Assembly: GCA_028867025.1 (NCBI GenBank)
Contig: JAGWHC010000001.1
Span: 437,695-501,694, forward strand
DNA from: Microcaldota archaeon
GTDB taxonomy: Archaea > Micrarchaeota > Micrarchaeia > Micrarchaeales > CABMGC01
Direction: 5' to 3'
DNA: 64,000 nucleotides
Shown: one piece after another, positions 9,695 through 17,043 of the stretch
How the letters are laid out: the number at the start of each line of letters is the position of its first letter
How positions within the stretch are numbered: position 1 is the stretch's first letter
Translations under genes and position numbers: made by a program
The notes under the pieces: model-generated
The model's database searches: none
What the model saw: only the letters and a program-made list of their open reading frames with translations
What the model was told of the DNA's origin: nothing

Positions 9695-9831
9695 CCTAAC
9701 GGTAAGTCGCCTGACTTATTGGTGCATTTTACACGAAGCAGCACACAAGACATATATAGCTTCCACGGCACTTCCTTTCTGGTACCAGTTCATTGGGTAC
9801 GAGTGGGTATAGAAAAAGGCGAGGAGAGTCT

Positions 9832-10071
9832 ATGGTGGGCGAATTGCAACAAGGCGAGTTGTACAGTGTGGACATCAAGGGAAAGAGTCCAAGAGGAGAG
9901 GGAATAGGAAGCGTGAACGGCTACGTGGTTTTCGTGAAGAACGCAAAGACCAGGATAGGCAAGGCCTACAGGGTCAAGGTAACTGACGTTCACAGGACCT
10001 TCGCGTACGCTGAGATTGTAGACGAAAATAGCAAGTATTTTATAGGTAATGGTAGTCTAATAATACGTTAA
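9832..10071 (+). CDS. TRAM-domain RNA-binding protein
   Basis: A 79-residue protein that is almost entirely a TRAM beta-barrel: GELYSVDIKGKSPRGEGIG, a central NGYVVFVKNAKTRIGKAYRVKV and the closing TFAYAEIV. Stand-alone TRAM proteins act as RNA chaperones in archaea. ATG 9832 is chosen because gaggag lies about 5 nt upstream and the family begins near here. It precedes the proteasome beta gene on the same strand. Confidence 0.85.
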   Translation: MVGELQQGELYSVDIKGKSPRGEGIGSVNGYVVFVKNAKTRIGKAYRVKVTDVHRTFAYAEIVDENSKYFIGNGSLIIR

Positions 10072-10132
10072 GGGCGTCTGCTTTTAGCGTTTCTTGCTTT
10101 ACTTTTAGCTATACTGAATATTTGGTGAATTG

Positions 10133-10780
10133 ATGGATTTTAAGCAGGTTTCCGAATCTGCAATGAAAGGAACTACTGTGGTCGGGGTGGTCTGCAGCGA
10201 CGGCATAGTGCTCGGCGCTGACAGCAGGGCGACAGCCGGGGATTTCATAGCCTCTGACGTGAGCGTAAAGCTGCAGAAGATAAACGACACAACGGGCATA
10301 CTCTTCGCCGGAGTCATGGGCTACGCGCAGTACGTTGTAAAGGTTCTGAAGGTTCAGAGCGAGCTCTACAGCATGACTGAGAGCAAGCCGATGTCACCGT
10401 CCGCCGCGGCTTCACTGCTTGGATTCATACTCAGGGAGAGCGTATCGGACATGGGCTATGCTGCGCTTGTTGTAGGTGGGCTCAGCAGCAAGGGCGTGCC
10501 AGAGCTGTTCAACCTGGATCCCATAGGAGGCACTGAGAAGGAGGCGAAGTACACATCCACGGGGATAGGCATGGCGTCCGCGCTCGGCTACCTTGACGGC
10601 GTATACGCTGCTGGCATAAGCACGCAGGAAGGCGTGAAGCACGCGGCGAAGGCGCTGCAGCTTGCAATGAAGAGGAGCTCCGGAACGGGAGGGAACATGA
10701 GGATAGCGTCTATAACAAAGAAGGGCTTCAAGGAGTACAGCAAGGAGGAAGTCGACAAGCTGGTCAAGGCTCAGGCTTAG
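10133..10780 (+). CDS. psmB: Proteasome beta subunit
   Basis: A 215-residue Ntn-hydrolase. A 13-residue propeptide ending in KG is removed to expose the catalytic Thr (TTVVGVV). Asp and Lys of the active site are at the canonical +16 and +32 positions (LGADSRAT, SVKLQK). GTGAA three bases before ATG 10133 sets the start. It forms the inner rings of the 20S proteasome. No alpha subunit gene is in the window; a PAC2-type assembly chaperone is at 24.7 kb. A T-rich stretch follows the stop. Confidence 0.96.
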   Translation: MDFKQVSESAMKGTTVVGVVCSDGIVLGADSRATAGDFIASDVSVKLQKINDTTGILFAGVMGYAQYVVKVLKVQSELYSMTESKPMSPSAAASLLGFILRESVSDMGYAALVVGGLSSKGVPELFNLDPIGGTEKEAKYTSTGIGMASALGYLDGVYAAGISTQEGVKHAAKALQLAMKRSSGTGGNMRIASITKKGFKEYSKEEVDKLVKAQA

Positions 10781-10797
10781 GTTTGTTTGTCTTTTTG
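10781..10797 (+). terminator. U-rich terminator after psmB
   Basis: The psmB stop is followed at once by gtttgtttgtcttttt, a U-rich tract like those at which archaeal polymerase and aCPSF1/FttA end transcripts. There is no strong hairpin. The gene encoding FttA itself starts 49 nt downstream. Confidence 0.45.
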
Positions 10798-10845
10798 TGC
10801 GTTTGCGGAAAAGGCGAAATCCAGTACGGATTTTAAGTTGATCGA

Positions 10846-12795
10846 TTGGCTGAAGAAGAAAAGCATGAAACAAAGGGCATACTGGAAACAGTGAAGGAAC
10901 TGGTGCCAAAGGAAGCGGGCCTGAGCAAGGCAGATTTCGAAGGTCCTGACGTTGTAATCTACGTGAAGAAGGTCGCCGCGATATACGGAGACGAGAACGT
11001 CATACGCAACGTCTCCACCACGATAAAGAAGAAGCTCATTGTCAGGAGCGACACGGAAAGCCTCATGGAACCGGAGCAGGCTACGAAGAAGATACTCGAG
11101 ATAGTGATGCCTGAGGCGGGGGTGAAGGAGGAGGGCATAAGGTACGTGCCAGAGTTCAACGAGGTGCAGATAGAGGCGATGAAGCCCGGGCTTGTCATAG
11201 GCAAGGGCGGATCCACGCTCATAAAGATAGTCACCGAAACGGGCTGGGTGCCAAAGGTGCTTCGCATACCCACGATGAACAGCGACGTGATCAAGGGCGT
11301 AAGGCAGATGATGATAAAAGAGGCCGATTTCAGGAAGAAGTTCCTGACAACGATAGGCAAGAAGATAAACACGCCGATAATGAAGAGCGAGTGGATAAAG
11401 GCCACTGCGCTCGGAGGCTTCAGGGAGGTCGGAAGGAGCAGCCTGCTTCTCGAAACAAACCACTCAAAGCTCATAATCGACTGTGGCGTGAGCCCCGAAC
11501 CTGCGATAAAGGGCCTCGACGCGGTAACCGGAGACAGCAACAAGGCGTTCCCGTACCTGGACAGCGCGAACATAACGATAAACGACCTCGACGCTGTCAT
11601 ACTGACGCACGGCCACATGGACCACATAGGGTTCGTGCCCTACCTCTTCAAGTTCGGATACGAGGGACCCGTCTACTGCACCCCCCCGACGAGAGACCTC
11701 GCGGCGCTGCTGCTCTACGACTACACGAAGCTGGTGCAGAGGAGCGGTGGCACGCCTCTGTACGAGGAAAAGGACATCAGGAAGATGCTCTCGCACATGA
11801 TAACAAGGGACTACGGCGAGGTGACCAACGTCACCGACGAGATAAAGCTCACGTACCACAACGCAGGCCACATACTCGGCAGCGGGCTGGTGCACCTGCA
11901 CATAGGCGAGGGGCTGTACAACGTGGTTCACAGCGGCGACATGAAGTTCGGTTTCACAAGGCTGCTCGATCAGTCTGACATAAGGTACCCGAGAATAGAC
12001 GCGCTCTTCCTGGAGAGCACATACGGCGGCCCCAGGGACATAACCGCGAACAGGCAGGACCAGGAGATACAGCTCATGGAACTAATCAAGGCTGTAATTG
12101 AGAACAAGGGCAAGGTACTGATTCCGGTCTTCGCCGTGGGAAGGGCTCAGGAGGTCATGCTTGTGCTGGAGAGCTACATAACCAACAACCCCAGGTACAA
12201 GCTCGACGTGCCCATATACCTGGACGGCATGATCCTGGAGGCGAGCGCGATACACACCGCTTATCCCGAATACCTGAAGGCCGGGCTGCAGCACCGCATA
12301 CTGAGCAACAACTCGCCGTTCGAGAGCGAGATCTTCGAGGTTGCGAAGGGAGAGCGAAGGGAGATAGTGGACAAAGGGCCCGCTGTCATAATCGCGAGCG
12401 GCGGCATGCTCAACGGCGGCACGGCGCTCGAGTACTTCAAGGCACTCGCGGAGGACGAGAAGAACGCCATAGTGTTCGTAGGCTACAACAGCATCAATTC
12501 GCTTGGCAGGAAGATACAGAACGGATTCAAGGAGATCGCGCTGCCTGGCGAGGACGGCAAGCTTGTGCCAGTGCAGATAAGGATGCAGGTGCGCACCATA
12601 GAGGGCTTCTCCGGCCACAGCGACCGCAGGCAGCTGATGAACTTCGTGCAGAGCCTGAGGCCGGGCCAGCCGAAGAAGATATACACGATGCACGGAGAGG
12701 AGGCAAAGTGCGAAGACCTCGCAAGGACGCTGGCGATGAGGTTCCACGTCGAGGGCCGTGCTCCGATGAACCTCGACTCCATCAGGTTCAAGTGA
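10846..12795 (+). CDS. fttA: aCPSF1/FttA: KH-domain beta-CASP ribonuclease and termination factor
   Basis: A 649-residue protein. Residues 1-70 form an N-terminal KH-like domain and 70-150 a KH domain with GKGG at 120. From about 185 a metallo-beta-lactamase core follows, with HGHMDH at 255-260 and later zinc ligands (NAGHILGSG, HSGDMKFG). The beta-CASP domain and a C-terminal FSGHSDRRQL motif complete it. Archaeal members cleave RNA at U-rich sites and terminate transcription. The start is TTG, three bases after TTGAT, the genome's usual Shine-Dalgarno spacing. The family's length is normal. Confidence 0.95.
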   Translation: MAEEEKHETKGILETVKELVPKEAGLSKADFEGPDVVIYVKKVAAIYGDENVIRNVSTTIKKKLIVRSDTESLMEPEQATKKILEIVMPEAGVKEEGIRYVPEFNEVQIEAMKPGLVIGKGGSTLIKIVTETGWVPKVLRIPTMNSDVIKGVRQMMIKEADFRKKFLTTIGKKINTPIMKSEWIKATALGGFREVGRSSLLLETNHSKLIIDCGVSPEPAIKGLDAVTGDSNKAFPYLDSANITINDLDAVILTHGHMDHIGFVPYLFKFGYEGPVYCTPPTRDLAALLLYDYTKLVQRSGGTPLYEEKDIRKMLSHMITRDYGEVTNVTDEIKLTYHNAGHILGSGLVHLHIGEGLYNVVHSGDMKFGFTRLLDQSDIRYPRIDALFLESTYGGPRDITANRQDQEIQLMELIKAVIENKGKVLIPVFAVGRAQEVMLVLESYITNNPRYKLDVPIYLDGMILEASAIHTAYPEYLKAGLQHRILSNNSPFESEIFEVAKGERREIVDKGPAVIIASGGMLNGGTALEYFKALAEDEKNAIVFVGYNSINSLGRKIQNGFKEIALPGEDGKLVPVQIRMQVRTIEGFSGHSDRRQLMNFVQSLRPGQPKKIYTMHGEEAKCEDLARTLAMRFHVEGRAPMNLDSIRFK

Positions 12796-12796
12796 T
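12792..12796 (+). promoter_or_regulatory. Shine-Dalgarno GTGAT placing an ACG start at 12800
   Basis: GTGAT overlaps the fttA stop and lies three bases before ACG 12800. The same GTGAT plus three bases precedes ATG at eS4 (49733) and uL14 (48913). Confidence 0.5.
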
Positions 12797-12799
12797 TCC

Positions 12800-13459
12800 A
12801 CGACGAACTACGCAACGCTGTTCGGGTTCGGACTGTTCGAAGTCTCAAACCTGAAGTACAAAGGTTATCTCGATAGGTTTGCGGCATTGGTCAAGAAGAA
12901 AAAGGTGGATGTCGTCGTGCTGTGCGGCGGTCTCACAAACATCAAGTTCCCTGAAAAGTCAGAGGCAGGAACAATGTCCGACTACCTAAAACCGCTTTTG
13001 GGTGAGCACGTCAAGATAATACTCGAAGAGAAATCACGAACAACTCCCGAGAACATCCAATTCTCTAAAGAATTCATAGATCTATCTTCTGAGAATAAGA
13101 TCTTTGTCACAACAGACAGCGTCAGATACTTCAAAGTTTATTGGGAGGTTCTTCATTATTGGTTCGGCCTAAGTAAAGAAGAGATAAGCGCAGACTGGCT
13201 GAATGCAACAAAACAGATCTACAGCAATCCGAAGAAAAAGGAAATAGACATACAGATAAAGGACCTGAAGAAGTACTTGGTCTACAAGAATGTAAAGATA
13301 GTGATAGATAATTTTCACAAAAGCTACAAAAATGCGGTTCAACAACTCGCCGCAAGTGCCATAGAAATCGAAGGTCTGTACGATCAGAAGGTAATGGAAA
13401 ATCTTCTCGAGCAAATGAGAGTCAAAGAAGAAGGCAGGGCGAAATTCGGCTGGAAGTAG
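12800..13459 (+). CDS. YdcF/DUF218-like protein, probable ACG start
   Basis: Resembles the DUF218 (YdcF/SanA/ElyC) fold: VDVVVLCGGLTN near residue 36, then EEKSRTTPENIQFS, the usual S-x-T-x-x-N stretch. The C-terminal 80 residues are Lys-rich and unassigned. The frame is coding-like (TNYATLFGFGLFEVSNLKYK) well before the first ordinary start, TTG 12887, and no ATG, GTG or TTG occurs between the upstream stop at 12767 and that TTG. A GTGAT Shine-Dalgarno at 12792 points to ACG 12800. A one-base sequencing deletion is the alternative. From TTG 12887 the protein would be 190 residues. Confidence 0.7.
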   Translation, partial: TTNYATLFGFGLFEVSNLKYKGYLDRFAALVKKKKVDVVVLCGGLTNIKFPEKSEAGTMSDYLKPLLGEHVKIILEEKSRTTPENIQFSKEFIDLSSENKIFVTTDSVRYFKVYWEVLHYWFGLSKEEISADWLNATKQIYSNPKKKEIDIQIKDLKKYLVYKNVKIVIDNFHKSYKNAVQQLAASAIEIEGLYDQKVMENLLEQMRVKEEGRAKFGWK

Positions 13460-14449
13460 CTAGAACGTCTCTATCCTCGGCCAGCTTATCTCCTGCTGCG
13501 CCGGCAAAGCCTCGGTCTCCTCCTCCATCACGCTTATGGCGCTCATCCTCGCGTATGCGAGCGATGCCACCCCAGCGAAAGTAAGTACCGATACGATTAG
13601 AAGGTAGAAGGCGCTGCTGTTGAGGTACTCGAAGCTTACAGCGAGAAGTATTATCGAGCCCGTGGCCCCCGTAACGAGATGGCCCTTGCTCACGTTGGCG
13701 AGCATGAGAGCGCCGCTGATGACGCTGAGCAGTATGAGTATTATGTTTATTAGAGATGTCCCGAGCTCGTAGTTCCACGTGCCAAATGAGCCTATCCCGT
13801 TCTGCGCTATGTAGCCGAGCACGAATGCAGCCTGCGGATAGACGAAGTAGCCGAAGACAATGGCGTCTACCACGAAGATCATGCCGGTTATCGTAGAGAA
13901 CGCATTTCTCATCGTTTTGGTCTCTGCAGTGCCGAGGGCCTCGGCTTCCTCCGCCTCAAGGCCTTCAGGCGGGCGTTCATACAGCGCGGCTGCCTGCTCC
14001 AGCGCCTCGAGCTCGCGCAATCGGGATTCCTCATTCTGGAGATACCCTGGGGTATTCTCCATCTCCTCAGGCAGCAGGTGTTCCTCTTCCTTCGGAGCAG
14101 GTTTGGGCTTTGCGGCAAACAGCGGTTTCTTCTGCTTCACCTCTGCGGGCCTGGGCTGCGCTGGCTTCTCAACAATCCTTGGCGCAGGTTTGGGCTTCGG
14201 AGCGAAAAATGAGTGTTTCTGCTGCATTTCCGTTGGTCTTTCAGCCGTAGGTTTCGGCCTTGGCGCAAAGAACGGCTTTCTTTCCTTCGCCTCTTCTGGC
14301 ATTGCGTTTATCTGAGGCTGAGCTGCGGCCTGCGCCTGAGGTTGTGGTTGCGGAGCAGTAGCGATTTCCGCCTTCTCCTCCGGCTTCTTCTGCGCGCTCT
14401 TCACTCCTCGCATCTTGAAGATCAGCAACTCGTCCGGATCGACGGCCAC
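13460..14449 (-). CDS. Four-TM membrane protein with Lys/Pro-rich repeat linker
   Basis: Not recognised as a known family. Residues 1-130 are disordered and contain three imperfect repeats of an F-F/L-A-x-K/R-P-K-P type (FFAPRPKPT, FFAPKPKPAP, LFAAKPKPAP), each spaced by about 27 residues. Residues 130-185 are acidic and helical. The C-terminal half has about four or five membrane spans. The start is GTG 14449. The eS26 gene ends 10 nt upstream on the same strand. The repeated linker could bind partners; function is unknown. Confidence 0.65.
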   Translation of the reverse strand: MAVDPDELLIFKMRGVKSAQKKPEEKAEIATAPQPQPQAQAAAQPQINAMPEEAKERKPFFAPRPKPTAERPTEMQQKHSFFAPKPKPAPRIVEKPAQPRPAEVKQKKPLFAAKPKPAPKEEEHLLPEEMENTPGYLQNEESRLRELEALEQAAALYERPPEGLEAEEAEALGTAETKTMRNAFSTITGMIFVVDAIVFGYFVYPQAAFVLGYIAQNGIGSFGTWNYELGTSLINIILILLSVISGALMLANVSKGHLVTGATGSIILLAVSFEYLNSSAFYLLIVSVLTFAGVASLAYARMSAISVMEEETEALPAQQEISWPRIETF

Positions 14450-14459
14450 TTTAATACGC

Positions 14460-14687
14460 CTAGAAGTGTTTGCCTCTCGCTGCCAGTTCCTTCTTCTTCT
14501 CGAATATGCCCCTGTGCTTCGCGCAGCTTATGCAGTAGTAGACCTTCCTCCTTTCGAAGAAGCGCACGTCATTGACGTTGTGCAGGTCGGTGGAGAAGCT
14601 TATCGCCTTCTCGAATGCCACTGCCTTGTTCCTGGGAACCTTTCTCCCGCATGAGTCGCACGTTACAGCGGTCTCTTTTCCTCTCAA
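14460..14687 (-). CDS. rps26e: Ribosomal protein eS26
   Basis: A 75-residue zinc protein of the small subunit. VTCDSCGRKVPRNKAVAFEK and YYCISCAKHRGI give the two CxxC pairs (10/13 and 52/55) and the VPRxKA motif of eS26, which sits at the mRNA exit channel. It is shorter at the N-terminus than TACK members, which have a basic extension. The start is TTG 14687. eS26 is typical of TACK archaea and eukaryotes and patchy elsewhere. Confidence 0.85.
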   Translation of the reverse strand: MRGKETAVTCDSCGRKVPRNKAVAFEKAISFSTDLHNVNDVRFFERRKVYYCISCAKHRGIFEKKKELAARGKHF

Positions 14688-14767
14688 TCAAAGCACCAAG
14701 TCGCTAACTCTTTAGGCATAATCACTATATTAATACTTTGGCTACCCATTAGGAAAAGAGGGGGATA

Positions 14768-15406
14768 GTGAGACTGCTCGTGCTCAGCAACGTCGCAGGA
14801 AGCATGGACAAGGTAGTGGACATACTGCAAAGCAGGCACAACGTTGTCGCAAAGGAGGCCAACATATCCGAAAGCACAATAGCTGCGAACGCAGAGAGCC
14901 AGCTCAGCAGCAAGGCATTCGATGTTATCATAGTGGTCGCGCGCGACCCGATACAGGCGGGCATGCTGCTGAACAAGAAGGAGGGCATAGATGCTGCGGT
15001 TTGCAGCTCTGTGGAAGATGTCCAGCTCGCAAGGAACAACGGTGCGAACGCAATAGTCATAAGGGACATAAACTCGGACCTGCTTCACGACATACTCTCA
15101 GAGGTGACGGGCGGCGGCCTGCCCCGGCTGAAAATCCCGCAGATACGTGTCCAGCAGAACGCAGCAGCCCCGCAGCAGAGGGCAAGACAAGCGCAGGAGC
15201 CTGAGGAAGAGAGAGCCCAGCTTTTCAAGATACCGTCTTTCAAGATGCCACAGCTGATTCCAAAACAGCAACCTGTGGGAAAGCGCGCAATGCCTTCCCA
15301 GAAAAAGGCAAAGCAGATTGCGGAACCTGAAGAGGAAGAGCGCCCGCGCACGCCGCGTTCCGGCTCGCTTGTGGACAAGATAAAGGACTACCTGGGAATA
15401 GTCTAG
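14768..15406 (+). CDS. RpiB/LacAB-like domain protein with disordered tail
   Basis: Residues 1-115 look like the RpiB/LacA fold (DVIIVVARDPIQAGMLLNK, then GIDAAVCSSVEDVQLARNNGAN), as in ribose-5-phosphate isomerase B. Residues 120-200 are Gln/Pro/Arg/Glu-rich and disordered, with two similar short motifs (FKIPSFKMPQLIP region), and the last 12 residues (SLVDKIKDYLGIV) form a helix. RpiB enzymes are about 150 residues and lack this tail, and the active-site Cys/His set is not obvious, so enzyme activity is uncertain. GTG 14768 has a strong gaggggga Shine-Dalgarno. Confidence 0.6.
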   Translation: MRLLVLSNVAGSMDKVVDILQSRHNVVAKEANISESTIAANAESQLSSKAFDVIIVVARDPIQAGMLLNKKEGIDAAVCSSVEDVQLARNNGANAIVIRDINSDLLHDILSEVTGGGLPRLKIPQIRVQQNAAAPQQRARQAQEPEEERAQLFKIPSFKMPQLIPKQQPVGKRAMPSQKKAKQIAEPEEEERPRTPRSGSLVDKIKDYLGIV

Positions 15407-15442
15407 CTCTGTATGTTTTCAACTTAATTGAAGCGATGCGTT

Positions 15443-15760
15443 ATGGAGAAACCTGAGTGCAAGGAAATAGTAAGGTCGGTGCTTCCGGCGGTGAGGGCTT
15501 CGGTGGCCTCCACAATGCACGACAGGTACGGTTACAGCCAGGAGGCGATAGCAGACAAGCTCGGAGTGGTTCAGGTGGCGGTCAGCAAGTACCTTCGCAG
15601 CAAGTACTCTAGAGAAATATCCCACCTGAAGGGCTACATTATTAAGAACAAGCTCAGTGATTCGATAGTAGAGAAGATAGTGAGGGGAGGGACAAGGCAG
15701 CAGATAGACAGCGCGATAGACGCGCTGTGCGACAAGCTCATAGCTCTGAATGTCGCTTGA
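15443..15760 (+). CDS. Archaeal HTH transcriptional regulator (COG2522-like)
   Basis: A 105-residue protein with a helix-turn-helix at about residues 27-58 (YSQEAIADKLGVVQVAVSKYLRSKY) and a helical C-terminus. This matches small archaeal regulators of the COG2522 type. ATG 15443 is taken over the upstream TTG at 15428. The glutamate dehydrogenase gene begins 17 nt downstream on the same strand, so it may regulate or be cotranscribed with it; this is inference. Confidence 0.75.
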   Translation: MEKPECKEIVRSVLPAVRASVASTMHDRYGYSQEAIADKLGVVQVAVSKYLRSKYSREISHLKGYIIKNKLSDSIVEKIVRGGTRQQIDSAIDALCDKLIALNVA

Positions 15761-15777
15761 TTTTTAGAGGGAAGAAA

Positions 15778-17043
15778 ATGCAAGAAGAATTGGATCCTTT
15801 CAAGATAGCCCAGAAACAGCTTGACACGGCAGCCGAGGTAATGAACCTGGACAGGCAGGCGCACGCGATACTCCGCGAACCAATGCAGACTGTGATAGTG
15901 AACATACCGGCGAGGATGCGCAACGGGGAGACAAAGCGGTTCACTGGTTTTAGGGTTCTGTACAGCAACGCACGCGGTCCCGGAAAGGGAGGCATAAGGT
16001 ACCACCCGCAGGAGAGTCTGGAAACAGTGAAGGCCCTCGCAGCATGGATGACCTGGAAATGCTCGCTCGCCAACATACCCTACGGCGGGGCGAAGGGCGG
16101 CATCATCTGCGACCCCAAGTCGATGAATCCGCAGGAGTTGGAGAGCATTTCAAGAGGCTACATACGCGCGGTGGGGCAGTTCATAGGCCCAGACAAGGAC
16201 GTGCCGGCCCCTGACGTGTACACCACGCCGCAGATAATGGCGTGGATGATGGACGAGTACTCGAAGATGCACGGCAAGAACGAGTTCGGAGTAATAACAG
16301 GCAAGCCGCTCGAGGTGTGGGGATCGGAGGGTAGGTTCGACTCCACTGCAATGGGAGGCATGTACGTAATGAGGGAGGCCGCAAAGCTGCTGAAGATAAA
16401 CGTCAAGAAGGCAAGGATAGCGATCCAGGGATTCGGGAATGCAGGATCATTCGCTTTCGAGCTCGCGACGAAGCTGGGCGCGAAGGTTGTCGCGATAAGC
16501 GACTCGCACGGCGGCGTTTACTCGGGCAAGGGCCTCGATTTCCAGAAGCTTACCGAGACCAAGGAGAAGACGGGAAGCGTGGTGACCTACAAGGGCGCAG
16601 AGAAGATAACCAACGAGGAGCTCCTCAAGCTCGACGACATAGACGTGCTCATACCAGCAGCGCTCGAGAACCAGATAACGGCTGCGAACGCTGACAAGAT
16701 CAACGCGAAGCTCGTGCTTGAGCTGGCCAACGGGCCAGTGACCCCGGAGGCGGACCAGATACTGTTCGAGAGGAAGGTGCTCGACATGCCAGACTTCCTT
16801 GTCAACTCCGGCGGCGTGATAGTATCCTACTTCGAATGGGCGCAGAACCGCCAGGGCTACTACTGGACACAGGACGAGGTCTACAAGAGGCTTGACACGA
16901 TAATCACGAAGTCCTTCGCTGACACGCTGGACACGCAGAAGAAGTACGCACAGGCGGGCAAGAAGATAAGCCCGAGGACAGCGGCATACGTGATCGCGGT
17001 CAGCAGGGTGGCTAGCGCGATGAAGGCGAGGGGCTGGTACTGA
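15778..17043 (+). CDS. gdhA: Glutamate dehydrogenase
   Basis: A 421-residue Glu/Leu/Phe/Val dehydrogenase that interconverts glutamate and 2-oxoglutarate plus ammonia. The N-terminal domain has GPGKGGIRYHP and WKCSLANIPYGGAKGG, which contain the substrate and catalytic Lys residues. The Rossmann motif GFGNAG starts near residue 219, and the C-terminal VNSGGVIVSYFEWAQN is typical. gagggaag nine bases upstream selects ATG 15778. A P5C dehydrogenase at 31.6 kb could feed it. Confidence 0.96.
   Translation: MQEELDPFKIAQKQLDTAAEVMNLDRQAHAILREPMQTVIVNIPARMRNGETKRFTGFRVLYSNARGPGKGGIRYHPQESLETVKALAAWMTWKCSLANIPYGGAKGGIICDPKSMNPQELESISRGYIRAVGQFIGPDKDVPAPDVYTTPQIMAWMMDEYSKMHGKNEFGVITGKPLEVWGSEGRFDSTAMGGMYVMREAAKLLKINVKKARIAIQGFGNAGSFAFELATKLGAKVVAISDSHGGVYSGKGLDFQKLTETKEKTGSVVTYKGAEKITNEELLKLDDIDVLIPAALENQITAANADKINAKLVLELANGPVTPEADQILFERKVLDMPDFLVNSGGVIVSYFEWAQNRQGYYWTQDEVYKRLDTIITKSFADTLDTQKKYAQAGKKISPRTAAYVIAVSRVASAMKARGWY

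Noticed and set aside
10412-10909. Minus-strand frame opposite psmB
   Set aside because: Shadow of psmB; no motif and no promoter.
12082-12801. Long minus-strand frame inside fttA
   Set aside because: Composition is that of a shadow of the GC-rich fttA gene; no recognisable motif.
15727-15777. Upstream start for glutamate dehydrogenase
   Set aside because: The extra 17 residues overlap the HTH gene end; a strong Shine-Dalgarno supports ATG 15778.
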